Positions 41,386 through 52,953 are shown, counted from the stretch's first letter. The stretch: 64,000 bases of DNA from Streptomyces sp. NBC_00670 (GCF_036226765.1 NZ_CP109017.1:3237501-3301500), one strand, 5' to 3'. Made by a program: numbers and translations. Notes: a model not told the origin generated them from the letters alone.

Positions 41386-42947
41386 GGGCGCTCCCTGAGT
41401 TCGCGGCGGAGGATCTTGCCGGAGACGGCACGCGGCACCCGGTCGACGAAGGAGACGCGGCGGACGCGCTTGTACGGGGCGACGCGCTCGGCGACGTGCA
41501 TCATGACCTCCGTCTCGGTGAGCCCCTCCGCGCCCCGCTGCCGGACGACGTGGGCGTGCGGGATCTCGTTGCCGTTCCCGTCGAGGGCGCCGGTCACCGC
41601 GGCGTCGGCGATGCCCGGGTGGGTGAGCAGCAGGGCCTCCAGTTCGGCGGGGGCGACCTGGAACCCCTTGTATTTGATCAGCTCCTTGACGCGGTCGACG
41701 ACGAACAGCCAGCCGTCGGCATCGACGTGCCCGACGTCACCGGTGTGCAGCCAGCCGTCGGCATCGATCAGCGCGTCGGTGGCCTCGGGGCGGTCGAGGT
41801 AGCCCTTCATCACCTGGGGGCCGCGGATGAGGATCTCGCCGCGCTCGTCGGGGCCGAGGTCGTTGCCGGGGTCGTTCAGGGAGACGATCCGCATCTCGGT
41901 GCTGGGGATGAGCTTGCCGACGGTGCCGGGCGGCGGGTCGGCCGCGTCGAGCGGGACGACGTGGGTGCCCGGGGAGAGTTCGGTCATGCCGTAGGCCTGG
42001 CCGACCGGCGGCAGGCCGAGCCGCCGGGAGCAGGCTGCGGCGGTGGCGGCGTCCAGCGGGGCGGCGGCGCTGATGACGTGCCGCAGGGACGACAGGTCGT
42101 ACTGGGCGACCGCCGGGTGCTTGGCGAGTGCGAGGACGATCGGCGGGGCCACGTACAGGCTGGTGATGCGGTGTTTCTCGATCGCGGCGAGGAAGGTGTC
42201 GAGCGCGAAGCGGGCCAGCACGACGACGGTGGCGCCGCGCCGCAGCGGGGCGTTCATCAGCGCGGTCAGGCCGTAGATGTGGAAGAACGGCAGGACGGCG
42301 AGGAGGCGTTCGCCGGGGCCGGTCGGTACCAGGGGTTCGAGCTGCACGAGGTTGGTGGCGATCGAGCGGTGGGTGAGCATCACGCCCTTGGGGGTGCCGG
42401 TGGTGCCGGAGGAGTACGGCAGCACGGCGACGTCCTCGGCGGGGTCGAGGTCGACCACCGGTTCGGGCGCGGTGGTGGCCAGCATGTCGATGAGCGAGCG
42501 GTGGCCGGGCGCGCTGTCACACACGAAGATCTCCCGTATGCCGCCCGCGCGTTCGGCGGCGGTGCGGGCGGTGTCGAGCAGCGGGGAGACGGTGACGATC
42601 CAGCGGGCGGCCGAGTCGCGGAGCTGCTTGGCGAACTCGTCGGCGGTGGCGAGCGGATGCACGGTGGTGACGGTCGCGCCGGCGCGGGTGGCGGCGTAGA
42701 ACGCGGTGGGGAAGGCGATCGTGTTGGGGCTGTGCAGGGCGAGGACGTCGCCCTTGCGCACCCCGGCCTCGGCGAGCGCGGCGGCCAGCCGCCGGTGGAA
42801 GCGGCCGAGTTGCTCGTGGCTGAGGGTGGTGCCGTCCACGCCGTCGATCAGCGCGGGCGCGTCACCGAACTCGACGGCCCGGCCCAGGACCGCCTCGTGG
42901 ATGGGGAGTTCGAGGGCGGGCACGTCTGCGTACTGGCTGCGGAACAC
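41382..42947 (-). CDS. Acyl/aryl-CoA ligase of the 4-coumarate:CoA ligase type
   Basis: 521 residues, GTG start with AGGAGG just upstream. AMP-binding motif YSSGTTGTPKGVMLTH, then AYGMTELSPGTHVV, GEILIRGPQVMKGYL, DGWLHTGDVGHVDADGWLFVVDRVKELIKYKG in parts, and the C-terminal lysine in SGKILRREL. Size and position fit the S. coelicolor cinnamate:CoA ligase SCO4383 (about 520 residues). In this operon it would activate the carboxylic acid substrate that the dehydrogenase and carboxylase then process; whether that is an aromatic, terpenoid or branched acid is open. Confidence 0.88.
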   Translation of the reverse strand: MFRSQYADVPALELPIHEAVLGRAVEFGDAPALIDGVDGTTLSHEQLGRFHRRLAAALAEAGVRKGDVLALHSPNTIAFPTAFYAATRAGATVTTVHPLATADEFAKQLRDSAARWIVTVSPLLDTARTAAERAGGIREIFVCDSAPGHRSLIDMLATTAPEPVVDLDPAEDVAVLPYSSGTTGTPKGVMLTHRSIATNLVQLEPLVPTGPGERLLAVLPFFHIYGLTALMNAPLRRGATVVVLARFALDTFLAAIEKHRITSLYVAPPIVLALAKHPAVAQYDLSSLRHVISAAAPLDAATAAACSRRLGLPPVGQAYGMTELSPGTHVVPLDAADPPPGTVGKLIPSTEMRIVSLNDPGNDLGPDERGEILIRGPQVMKGYLDRPEATDALIDADGWLHTGDVGHVDADGWLFVVDRVKELIKYKGFQVAPAELEALLLTHPGIADAAVTGALDGNGNEIPHAHVVRQRGAEGLTETEVMMHVAERVAPYKRVRRVSFVDRVPRAVSGKILRRELRERP

Positions 42948-42968
42948 GGTTCCTCCTCATGCCGGTCC

Positions 42969-44141
42969 TCAGTAGGACTTGGGCAGGCCCAGGGTCTGGT
43001 GCGAGACGTAGTTGAGGATCATTTCGCGGCTGACCGGCGCGATCCGGGCGACCCGGGCCGCGTTGACGAGGGAGGCGAGGCCGAACTCGCTGGTCAGGCC
43101 ATTGCCGCCGAGGGTGTGCACGGCCTGGTCGACGGCCTTCACACAGGCCTCGGCGGCGGCGTACTTGGCCATGTTGGCGGCCTCCCCGGCGCCGGCGTCG
43201 TCCCCCGCGTCGTACAGCTGTGCGGCCTCGCGCATCATCAGCCGGGCCAGTTCGAGTTCGATGTGGGCCTGGGCGAGCGGGTGCGCGATCGCCTGGTGGG
43301 CGCCGATGGGCTGCTGCCAGACGGTGCGTTCGCGTGCGTAGGCGACGGCGCGGTCGAGGGCGTAACGGCCCATGCCGATCGCGAAGGCGGCGGTCATGAT
43401 GCGCTCGGGGTTGAGTCCGGCGAACAGTTGCAGCAGGCCCGCGTCCTCGTCGCCGACGAGTGCGTCGGCGGGCAGCCGGACGTCGTCGAGCGTGAGCTCG
43501 AACTGCTTCTCCGGGGCGCTGAGTTCCATGTCGATACGGCGCCGGGTGAAGCCGTCGGCGTCGCGCGGGACGATGAACAGGCAGGGCTTGAGGCGGCCGG
43601 TGCGGGCGTCGTGGGTGCGGCCGACTATGAGGGTGGCGTCGGCGATGTCGACGCCGGAGACGAAGACCTTGCGGCCGCTGAGGATCCAGTCGGCGCCGGG
43701 TCCGGTGCCGTCGCGGCGGGCGGTGGTGGTGATGCGGTGCGAGTTGGAGCCGGCGTCGGGTTCGGTGATCCCGAAGGCCATGATCCGGCTCCCGTCGGCG
43801 AGCCCGGGCAGCCACGCCTGTTTCTGCTCGTCCGTCCCGAAGCGGGCGATCACGGTGCCGCAGATCGCCGGGGAGACGATCAGCATGAGCAACGGGCACC
43901 CGGCGGTGCCGAGTTCCTCGAGCACGAGGGAGAGCTCGACGATGCCGGCGCCGCCTCCCCCGTATGCCTCCGGCAGGTTGACGCCGAGGTATCCGAGGTC
44001 TGCGGCCTCCTTCCAGAGTTCGGTGGGGGTGCCTCCGGCGGTGACGGTGCGGGTGAAGTACGGGCGGCCGTACCGGGTTCCGAGCGCGCGGACGGCGGCC
44101 CGGAGGGCCTTGTGGTCGTCGGTTTCCGTGAGGGGGGACAT
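42969..44141 (-). CDS. Acyl-CoA dehydrogenase
   Basis: 390 residues, AGGAG four bases before the ATG. ACAD signatures are intact: LGYLGVNLPEAYGGGGAGIVE, MAFGITEPDAGSNSHR, and the C-terminal AVHTLGGNGLTSEFGLASLVNAARVARIAPVSREMIL in parts. The catalytic base is probably the glutamate in VSREMIL. It introduces the 2,3 double bond into the acyl-CoA made by the ligase, passing electrons to ETF. Confidence 0.9.
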   Translation of the reverse strand: MSPLTETDDHKALRAAVRALGTRYGRPYFTRTVTAGGTPTELWKEAADLGYLGVNLPEAYGGGGAGIVELSLVLEELGTAGCPLLMLIVSPAICGTVIARFGTDEQKQAWLPGLADGSRIMAFGITEPDAGSNSHRITTTARRDGTGPGADWILSGRKVFVSGVDIADATLIVGRTHDARTGRLKPCLFIVPRDADGFTRRRIDMELSAPEKQFELTLDDVRLPADALVGDEDAGLLQLFAGLNPERIMTAAFAIGMGRYALDRAVAYARERTVWQQPIGAHQAIAHPLAQAHIELELARLMMREAAQLYDAGDDAGAGEAANMAKYAAAEACVKAVDQAVHTLGGNGLTSEFGLASLVNAARVARIAPVSREMILNYVSHQTLGLPKSY

Positions 44142-44210
44142 GGGGCTCCTAAGGGGGAGGGGTGTGGTTGTCCGTCGGAGGCTGCGGGGTGTGTGTGGCT
44201 GGTCGCGCCC

Positions 44211-46079
44211 TCACTCCTCCCGCACCACCGCCAACAGGGAACCCACCCCCACCTGTTCACCCGGCACGGTGTGCAGCACCGTCACCGTGCCGGCCACCGG
44301 CGCGGAAACGCGATGCTCCATCTTCATCGCCTCCAACCACAGCAACGGCTGCCCCACCACCACCCGCGCCCCCACCCGCACACCGTCCGCCACCCGCACC
44401 ACCGTCCCCGGCATGGGCGCCACCAACGACCCGGGAGCCTGTTCGACGGCGGCGTCCGGGAACCGCGACAGGGGTTCGACCAGCGTGTTGCCGACGTACA
44501 CGACGTCGCCGTACCGCGCGACGGCGAACGCCCGCCGCACACCGGCCACCTCCAGCACGACCTCCTCCGCCCCGACCCGCACCACCCGCACGCCACCGCC
44601 GCCCTCGACCACGACCCCGTCCCTCCCCCACCGGTACCGCACCTCGCGCTCCTCCCCCGCCACCCGGAACCGCTTCACCTGCGGTTGCGACGGCACGTTG
44701 CGCCACCCCCCGACGCCCCCGCCGAACCGCGACCGCCCGACCCCGTCGGCCAGCGCGGCCGCCACCGCCACGCACGGATCGACGTCCGGCACCGTCAGCG
44801 CGGCCAGATTCCGGTCGTAGAATCCGGTGTCCATCCGCCCCTCGGCGAACTCCTCGTGCCGCAGCGACCGCACGAGGAGCTCGCGGTTGGTCACCGGCCC
44901 GTGCACCTCCGCCCGCTCCAGCGCCCCCGCGAGCCTGCGCACCGCCTCCGCCCGGGTCGCCCCGTGGGCGACGACCTTCGCGAGCATGGCGTCGTAGTGC
45001 ACGCCGACCTCGTCGCCGTCGGCGTACCCGGTGTCCAGCCGGACGCCCTCCGGCACGGCGAGCCGGTGCAGCGTGCCCGTGCCCGGCGTCCAGTCCCGGG
45101 CGGGGTCCTCCGCGTAGAGGCGGGCCTCGACGGCGTGGCCGCGCGCGGGCGGCGGGGACTTCTCCAGTGCGTGCCCCTCGGCGATCCGCACCTGGAGGGC
45201 GACCAGATCGAGGTCGAACACCGCTTCGGTGACGGGGTGTTCGACCTGGAGCCGGGTGTTCATCTCCAGGAACTGCGCCCGCCCGTCGGCGACGAGGAAC
45301 TCGACGGTTCCGGCGCCCGTGTAGTCGACGGCGCGGGCGGCCCGTACGGCCAGCTCGTACAGCTCGTCGGTGAGTTCGTCGGACAGGCCGGGCGCCGGGG
45401 CCTCCTCGACGACCTTCTGGTGACGGCGTTGCAGCGAGCAGTCCCGGGTGCCGAGCGGCCAGACCGTGCCGTGGGCGTCGGCGAGGATCTGCACCTCCAC
45501 ATGCCGGCCGCCCTCCACATAGGGCTCGACGAACACCTCGTCGTCCCCGAAGGCGTTCAGCGCCTCCGCGCGCGCGGCGGTCGTCTCGGCGCCGAGCGCG
45601 CCGAGTTCGCGGACGATGCGCATGCCGCGCCCGCCGCCGCCCGCGGCGGCCTTGACCAGGACCGGGAGGTCGGCCTCGGTGATCTCGTCGACGTCGAGCG
45701 GCTTGATGCCCATCAGTTGTTTCGCGCGCGTCTTGGAGGCCATCGCCTCGATCGCCTCCGGGGACGGCCCGATCCAGGTCAGCCCCGCGTCGCGCACCGC
45801 GCGCGCGAAGCCCGCGTTCTCGGAGAGGAAGCCGTAGCCGGGGTGGACGGCGTCGGCGCCGGCGGCGAGGGCGGCCCCGACGATCAGGTCGCCGCGCAGA
45901 TACGTGTCGGCGGGCGCCGCGCCCGGCAGCCGTACGCCCGCGTCGGCCACGCGCGCGTGCAGGGCGTTCTCGTCGGCGTCGGAGTGCACGGCGACGGTGC
46001 GGATGCCGAGGTCGCGGCAGGTGCGGAAAATCCGGCAGGCGATCTCGCCCCGGTTGGCGACGAGCAGCGAGGTGATCAT
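44211..46079 (-). CDS. Acyl-CoA carboxylase alpha chain (biotin carboxylase plus BCCP)
   Basis: 622 residues from the ATG in MITSLLVANRGEIACRIFRT. Biotin-carboxylase domain with the ATP-grasp glycine loop KAAAGGGGRGMR, EMNTRLQVEHPVTE and HPGYGFLSEN; the last 70 residues are a biotin carrier domain with EAMKMEH, the lysine being biotinylated. The 450-530 region is the BT-type linker found in methylcrotonyl/geranyl-CoA carboxylases. It pairs with the carboxyltransferase encoded just before it. Confidence 0.93.
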   Translation of the reverse strand: MITSLLVANRGEIACRIFRTCRDLGIRTVAVHSDADENALHARVADAGVRLPGAAPADTYLRGDLIVGAALAAGADAVHPGYGFLSENAGFARAVRDAGLTWIGPSPEAIEAMASKTRAKQLMGIKPLDVDEITEADLPVLVKAAAGGGGRGMRIVRELGALGAETTAARAEALNAFGDDEVFVEPYVEGGRHVEVQILADAHGTVWPLGTRDCSLQRRHQKVVEEAPAPGLSDELTDELYELAVRAARAVDYTGAGTVEFLVADGRAQFLEMNTRLQVEHPVTEAVFDLDLVALQVRIAEGHALEKSPPPARGHAVEARLYAEDPARDWTPGTGTLHRLAVPEGVRLDTGYADGDEVGVHYDAMLAKVVAHGATRAEAVRRLAGALERAEVHGPVTNRELLVRSLRHEEFAEGRMDTGFYDRNLAALTVPDVDPCVAVAAALADGVGRSRFGGGVGGWRNVPSQPQVKRFRVAGEEREVRYRWGRDGVVVEGGGGVRVVRVGAEEVVLEVAGVRRAFAVARYGDVVYVGNTLVEPLSRFPDAAVEQAPGSLVAPMPGTVVRVADGVRVGARVVVGQPLLWLEAMKMEHRVSAPVAGTVTVLHTVPGEQVGVGSLLAVVREE

Positions 46080-46098
46080 CACTGGTTTCTTTCGCCTC

Positions 46099-47693
46099 TC
46101 ACATGCGGAAGACGCCGAAGCCGCCCCGGGCGCCCTCGTAGTCGGCGGTGTGGATCGCGGACAGGCAGATGCCGAGGACGGTGCGGGTGTCGCGCGGGTC
46201 GATGACGCCGTCGTCGTACAGGCGTCCGGACAGGAACATCGGCAGCGACTCGGACTCGATCTGCTGTTCCACCATGGCGCGCAGCGCGGCGTCGGCCTCG
46301 TCGTCGTAGGGGCGGCCCTTGGCGGCGGCGGACTGGCGGGCGACGAGGGAGAGGACGCCGGCGAGCTGCTGCGGGCCCATGACGGCGGACTTGGCGCTGG
46401 GCCAGGCGAACAGGAACCGGGGGTCGTAGGCGCGGCCGCACATGCCGTAGTGGCCGGCGCCGTAGGAGGCGCCCATGAGGACGGAGAGGTGCGGGACGCG
46501 GGAGTTGGCGACCGCGTTGATCATCATGGCGCCGTGCTTGATGATGCCGCCCTGTTCGTACTCCCTGCCGACCATGTAACCGGTGGTGTTGTGCAGGAAC
46601 ACCAGCGGGATGTCGCGCTGGTTGGCGAGCTGGATGAACTGCGCGGCCTTCTGCGACTCGGCGCTGAACAGCACCCCCTGGGCATTGGCGAGGATGCCGA
46701 CGGGATGGCCGTGCAGGGCGGCCCAGCCGGTGACCAGGCTGGGCCCGTAGAGCGGCTTGAACTCGTCGAAGTCGGAGCCGTCGACGAGGCGGGCGACGAC
46801 CTCGCGCGGGTCGAAGGGGATCTTCAGATCGCCGGGAACGATGCCGAGAAGTTCGCCGGTGTCGTATGCGGGTGGCTCTGCGAACGGGGGATCGGGATGG
46901 GCCTTGCGGTGGTTGAGGCGGGCGACGACGCGGCGGGCGTGGCGCAGCGCGTCGGGTTCGTCGACGGCGAAGTGGTCGGCGAGTCCGGAGACGCGGGCGT
47001 GCATGTCGGCGCCGCCGAGGGATTCGTCGTCGCTCTCCTCGCCGGTGGCCATCTTCACCAGCGGCGGGCCGCCGAGGAACACCTTGGCGCGGTCCTTGAC
47101 CATGATCACGTGATCGGACATGCCGGGCACATAGGCGCCGCCCGCGGTGGAGTTGCCGAAGACGACGGCGATCGTGGGGATGCAGGCGGCGGACAGCCGG
47201 GTCAGATCGCGGAAGAGGGCGCCGCCGGGGATGAAGATCTCCTTCTGGGAGGGCAGATCCGCGCCGCCGGACTCGACGAGGTTGATGCAGGGCAGCCGGT
47301 TGGCGAGGGCGATCTCGTTGGCGCGCAGGGCCTTGCGCAGGGTCCAGGGGTTGCTGGCGCCGCCGCGCACGGTCGGGTCGTTGGCGGTGATCACGCACTC
47401 GACGCCCTCGACGACGCCGATGCCGGTGACGAGCGAGGCGCCCACGGCGTGGTCGCTGCCCCAGGCGGCGAGCGGGGACAGTTCGAGGAACGGGGTGTCG
47501 GGGTCGAGGAGGAGTTCGACGCGCTCGCGGGCGAGCAGTTTGCCGCGCCCCCGGTGGCGTTCGACGTACTTCTCGCCGCCCCCGGCGAGCGCCTTGGCGT
47601 GCTCGGCGTCGAGCGCGGCGAGCTTCTCCAGCATGGCGGCGCGGTTCTCGGCGTATGCGGGGGCGGAGGTGTCGAGGGCGGAGGTCAGGACGG

Positions 47694-47697
<4 letters not shown>
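46099..47697 (-). CDS. Acyl-CoA carboxylase beta chain (carboxyltransferase)
   Basis: 532 residues from MTVLTSALDTS; the ATGA overlaps the previous stop. Carboxyltransferase features: RHRGRGKLLARERVELLLDP, NDPTVRGGASNPWTLRKAL, FGNSTAGGAYVPGMSD, FLGGPPLVKMATGE, and FLHNTTGYMVGREYEQGGIIKHGA in parts. The closest well-known members are methylcrotonyl-CoA (LiuB) and geranyl-CoA (AtuC) carboxylases. The AtuA-like neighbour points to either pathway. Confidence 0.92.
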
Positions 47698-49549
<1,852 letters not shown>

Positions 49550-49553
<4 letters not shown>

Positions 49554-50362
49554 GGACGGGCCCCTTCCGCGGACCCCGCGCCCCCGGGCGCACGCCCGGC
49601 GCCCGGCGGTCCCGCGAACGCCTGGGCGATGTCCAGCCACCGGTCGGCGTCGGCGCCCTCCGCCCGTACGGCGAGGTCGGCGCGGTGGGCGCGCCGGGTG
49701 ACCAGGAGGCAGAAGTCGAGCGCCGCCCCGGTGACCCGCTGGGCGGCGTCCTCGGGACCGTAGGCCCACACCGCCCCGTCCGGCGCGACGACCTCGACGC
49801 GGAACTCCGCGGCCGGAGGCGTGAGTCGGTGCGCCATGAAGGAGTAGTCGCGAGCCCGTACGCCGATGCGCACGACGTGGCGCAGCCGGTCGGTGGGGGT
49901 GCGGGTGACGCCGAGCGCGTCGGCGACGTCCTGGCCGTGGGCCCAGGTCTCCATCAGCCGCCCGGTCGCCATGGAGGCGGCCGACATGGGCGGTCCGTAC
50001 CAGGGGAAGCGCGTGCCGGGGGGCGCGGCGCGCAGCGCCTTCTGCAGAGCCGCGCGCCCCTCGCGCCAGTGGGCGAGCAGCGCGTCCGGCGGGCGCGCGG
50101 CGCCCTCCTCCGCGCCCCGGTCCACGAAGGCGTCGGGCGCGGCGAGCGCCTGTTCGACGAGCGCGCCGAAGCCGTCCGGATCGGTGACGGCGACGAGCGC
50201 GGAGCGGTCGGTCCAGGCGAGGTGCGCGATCTGGTGGGCGATGCTCCAGCCCGGCGCGGGGGTGGCCCCGCCCCACCGCTCCCCCGGCAGCCCCGCGACG
50301 AGCCGGTCGAGCTCCTCACCCTCGTCGTGCAGATCGTCGAACACGGGCGTCGGATCGGACAC
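49550..50362 (-). CDS. TIGR03084-family (DinB/MDMPI-like) protein, first gene of acyl-CoA operon
   Basis: 270 residues from GTG (VSDPTPVFDDLHDEG) with GGGGAG six bases upstream. The N-terminal metal-binding helix bundle of the MDMPI type is visible: LVAGLPGERWGGATPAPGWS, then HQIAHLAWTDRSALVA and METWAHGQDVADALG with the conserved H residues. The C-terminal half has the wing-like RVEVVAPDGAVWAYGPEDAAQ. Such proteins occur at the head of actinobacterial acyl-CoA clusters; the function is unknown but mycothiol-linked chemistry is suspected. Confidence 0.85.
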
Positions 50363-50456
50363 GGGGCACTCCCCTTCCGGCACGGCACGGACATGGCACG
50401 GTCACGGCACGGCGGTACGACACCAGCGGCCGTCGGGGCCCGGCGGTGTGCGAGGG

Positions 50457-50495
50457 AGCATGGCAGCGGCGTCGGAAACAAGCAAGCGTGCTTGC
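50457..50495 (-). promoter_or_regulatory. Operator and promoter of the acyl-CoA operon
   Basis: GCAAGC-GT-GCTTGC (50482-50495) is an inverted repeat of the TetR-operator kind. On the minus strand TTGCTT (50480-50485) as -35, a 17-base spacer and CATGCT (50457-50462) as -10 fit a promoter whose -35 box lies inside the palindrome, so a repressor bound there would block it. The operon start is 95 bases further on. Confidence 0.6.
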
Positions 50496-50545
50496 ATCAT
50501 TTGCGACGGACGGGACGGCGATGGCGGGCACCGGCGCCGGCCGGG

Positions 50546-50591
50546 GACTCAGGCGTGACTCAGGCCGGGGACTCAGGCCGGTGACTCAGGC
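50546..50591. repeat. Four spaced copies of GACTCAGGC
   Basis: Copies start at 50546, 50557, 50570 and 50583 (spacing 11, 13, 13), the last overlapping the stop codon of the TetR gene. Between them are short GC-rich linkers. Confidence 0.65.
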
Positions 50592-51296
50592 CGACGGCCG
50601 GCCGTCGGGGGCGGGACCTGCGGCGCTGCCCCGGTACAGCCCGTCGACGAAGACGTCGACGATGCGCCGGGTCTGTTCGGGGCTTCGGCCCGGGACCGGT
50701 TGGGAGAGCTGGGCAAGGGCGTGGAGCAGGTCCTCGGCGTCGATGTCGTCGCGGACCGTGCCGTCGGCGACCGCCGCGGCGAGCAGGGTGGCGAGGGCGG
50801 GGCCCAGGCGTTGCAGGAAGTAGTCGGGCAGACCGGCGAAGGCCGGGTCGCCCGAGTGCAGTGCCGAGGCGAGGCCCCGTTTGGTCGCGAGCAGCGCGGT
50901 GAACCGGTGGGTCCAGCGGGCGAGCGCCTCCGCCGGGGGGTACGCGGCGCCCAGCTCGGGACCCGCGTCCGCGACGGCGTCGATGCCGCTCTCCACGACC
51001 GCCTTGACCAGGTCGGCGCGTTGCGGGAAGTGCCGGTACAGCGTGCCGACGCCGACCCCGGCCAGGTCGGTGATCTCCTTCGCTGGGGCATCGACCCCGG
51101 AGGTGGCGAAGACGGTGCGCGCGGCCTCGACCAGCGCGTCGACGTTGCGCCGCGCGTCGGCACGGCGGCGGCGCTGCCGGGGGGCCGGGTCGGTGGCGTC
51201 CGGTGCGACGCCGGGGGGTTCCTCCGCCGTCGTGCCGGGCTCCTGGTTTTCCGCCCGTGCCGGCTCTCCCGCCCGTGCGGTCCTGCCCCGGCTCAT
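50586..51296 (-). CDS. TetR-family regulator
   Basis: 236 residues from the ATG with GGAGG seven bases upstream. The first 50 residues are a disordered, charged tail. The helix-turn-helix is ALVEAARTVFATSGVDAPAKEI, then DLAGVGVGTLYRHFPQRADL; the ligand domain is an SBP-type helical bundle. It lies upstream of the acyl-CoA operon in the same direction. A CGGAAA-GGG-TTTCCG palindrome stands about 60 bases before its start, probably its own operator. Whether it or the TetR at the operon end binds the site at 50482 is open. Confidence 0.86.
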   Translation of the reverse strand: MSRGRTARAGEPARAENQEPGTTAEEPPGVAPDATDPAPRQRRRRADARRNVDALVEAARTVFATSGVDAPAKEITDLAGVGVGTLYRHFPQRADLVKAVVESGIDAVADAGPELGAAYPPAEALARWTHRFTALLATKRGLASALHSGDPAFAGLPDYFLQRLGPALATLLAAAVADGTVRDDIDAEDLLHALAQLSQPVPGRSPEQTRRIVDVFVDGLYRGSAAGPAPDGRPSA

Positions 51297-51352
51297 CACG
51301 TCACCTCCGTCCGCGCCCGCTTCATCGGCGACGGCTCCCTCGCGACCAGTAA

Positions 51353-51367
51353 CGGAAAGGGTTTCCG
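51353..51367. promoter_or_regulatory. TetR operator-like palindrome
   Basis: CGGAAA-GGG-TTTCCG, a perfect 6-base inverted repeat with a three-base spacer, 57 bases before the TetR start. It is the usual place and size for autoregulation. Confidence 0.55.
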
Positions 51368-51403
51368 CTTCACGCAGCCTACGGCATCGGAAGAGCCGCC
51401 GGT

Positions 51404-51838
51404 TCAGTCCTCCTGCGTGTCACCCGTGGCCGAAGGCGTCGCGTGCGCGGTGATGGTGAGACCGGAGAAGTCACGGCCCTGGACGACGGGGCCGTGCTGC
51501 GTGCCCCCGCTGATCCGGTTCGTCACCGCGCCCTGACTCGCGGACACCGGCTCCGCCCGCCGCCACCAGCTCTCCAGGGCGAGGCGGAACTCCGCGTCCA
51601 GCGCGGCGCGCACGGCCAGGGCCGTACTCAACCGCTGAGCCCGCTCCGTCTCGCCGGGATCCTGCGTCAGCGCCGTGAGTTCGGCCTCGCCGGAACTCAC
51701 CCCGGGCGCTCCGTCGGCCTCACCCTGCCGGAACGGGCGGCGGATCAGCGCGCTCAACGCCTGCCACGCATGCCGGCCGGCCTCGCCGCCGACACCCCCG
51801 GCCAGAGCCGCCAGCGCAGCTGCTGAGATCGGATCCAT
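51404..51838 (-). CDS. Small protein with C-terminal RHIM/BASS-like amyloid motif
   Basis: 144 residues from MDPISAAALAALAGGVGGEA. The N-terminal 100 residues are helical (AGRHAWQALSALIRRPFRQG, then ERAQRLSTALAVRAALDAEFRLALESWW in parts), a domain common in streptomycete small proteins. The last 35 residues contain NRISGGTQHGPVVQGRDFSG, matching the N-x-I-x-G-x3-G-x-V-V-Q-x-R-D pattern of the bacterial amyloid signalling motif BASS3, itself similar to the RHIM motif of necroptosis proteins. In other genomes this motif links NLR-like receptors to effectors. No receptor gene is adjacent here, so the partner is unknown. Function is inference; the motif is plain. Confidence 0.72.
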   Translation of the reverse strand: MDPISAAALAALAGGVGGEAGRHAWQALSALIRRPFRQGEADGAPGVSSGEAELTALTQDPGETERAQRLSTALAVRAALDAEFRLALESWWRRAEPVSASQGAVTNRISGGTQHGPVVQGRDFSGLTITAHATPSATGDTQED

Positions 51839-51954
51839 CACCGCTCCCCTCACCCCGTCGGTCAACCGCGCCCGCTCGCTCACGCACGGTGGCAACACGT
51901 CCACGGACCGTTCCACGGTAACGTCCTCGCGGCCGGCGATCGCCCGGTTTCCGC

Positions 51955-52953
51955 TCAGGCGTTCACCCCGGACTCCGGTGTCACCCGGCCCTCGCGCCGG
52001 GCGCGCCGGCCGCCGCGGCCCACCTGTGTGCGTACCGCGCCCATGCTCGCCGCGATGACCAGGGCGATCGCCAGCACCTCCGGCAGCGACAGGGACTGGT
52101 GCAGGATCAGGAACCCGGCGAGCGCGGCGAGGGCCGGTTCCAGGCTCATCAGGATCGCGAACGTCGACGCGGGCAGCCGGCGCAGCGCGAGCAGTTCCAG
52201 GGTGTACGGCAGGACGGAGGACAGGCACGCCACCGCCGCGCCCAGCCCCAGCGTCGTCGGCACCAGCAGCTTCGAGCCCGACTCGGCGATGCCCAGCGGC
52301 GTGATCAGCGCCGCCGCGACGACCAGTGCGAGGGCCAGCCCGTCGGCCTGCGGGAAGCGGCGGCCCGTCCGCGCGCTGAAGACGATGTACGCCGCCCACA
52401 TCGCGCCGGCGCCGAGCGCGAAGCCGACACCGGCGGGGTCGAGGCCGTCGAAGCCGCCCCCGCCGAGCAGGAAGACGCCCGCGAGGGCCAGCGCGGCCCA
52501 GACGACGTTGACCGCCCGGCGCGAGGCCAGGACCGACAGGGCCAGCGGGCCGAGCACCTCCAGGGTGACGGCGGGGCCGAGCGGGATGCGGGAGACGGCC
52601 TGGTAGAAGAGGCCGTTCATCGCGCCCATCGCGACGCCGAACGCCACGACCGTGCCCCAGTCGGCGCGCGAGTGACCGCGCAGCTTCGGCCGGCAGACGA
52701 CGACCATCAGCACCGCCGCCATCGCCAGCCGCAGCGTGACCACGCCCAGCGCGCCGGCGCGCGGCATCAGGTTCACCGCCAGGGCGGCCCCGAACTGCAC
52801 GGACACCCCGCCGGCGAGAACCAGGCCGACGGGGCCGAGGGACCCCCAGCGGCGCGGGGAGTCGCCGGTGGCTCCGGACGACGGCCCGGCGGCCGGGTCG
52901 GCGGACGTGCGCGGGGCCGGTGAGGGCGTGGAGGCGGCGCTGGGGGTGGTCAC
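51955..52953 (-). CDS. EamA/RhtA-type membrane transporter
   Basis: 332 residues from a GTG; the start is uncertain because no clear Shine-Dalgarno exists. After a disordered 45-residue N terminus come ten hydrophobic segments in two EamA halves: SVQFGAALAVNLMPRAGALG, TLRLAMAAVLMVVVCRPKLRG in parts, and in the second half PYTLELLALRRLPASTFAILMSLEPALAALAG in parts. This is the DMT exporter family (homoserine/threonine or drug efflux). It lies upstream of the BASS-motif gene in the same direction. Confidence 0.85.
   Translation of the reverse strand: MTTPSAASTPSPAPRTSADPAAGPSSGATGDSPRRWGSLGPVGLVLAGGVSVQFGAALAVNLMPRAGALGVVTLRLAMAAVLMVVVCRPKLRGHSRADWGTVVAFGVAMGAMNGLFYQAVSRIPLGPAVTLEVLGPLALSVLASRRAVNVVWAALALAGVFLLGGGGFDGLDPAGVGFALGAGAMWAAYIVFSARTGRRFPQADGLALALVVAAALITPLGIAESGSKLLVPTTLGLGAAVACLSSVLPYTLELLALRRLPASTFAILMSLEPALAALAGFLILHQSLSLPEVLAIALVIAASMGAVRTQVGRGGRRARREGRVTPESGVNA

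Noticed and set aside
41496..46205. A 1569-codon open frame on the + strand over the CoA-ligase, dehydrogenase and carboxylase genes
   Set aside because: It is the antisense of well-identified genes; long antisense frames arise in GC-rich DNA because stop codons are rare. No domain is recognisable.
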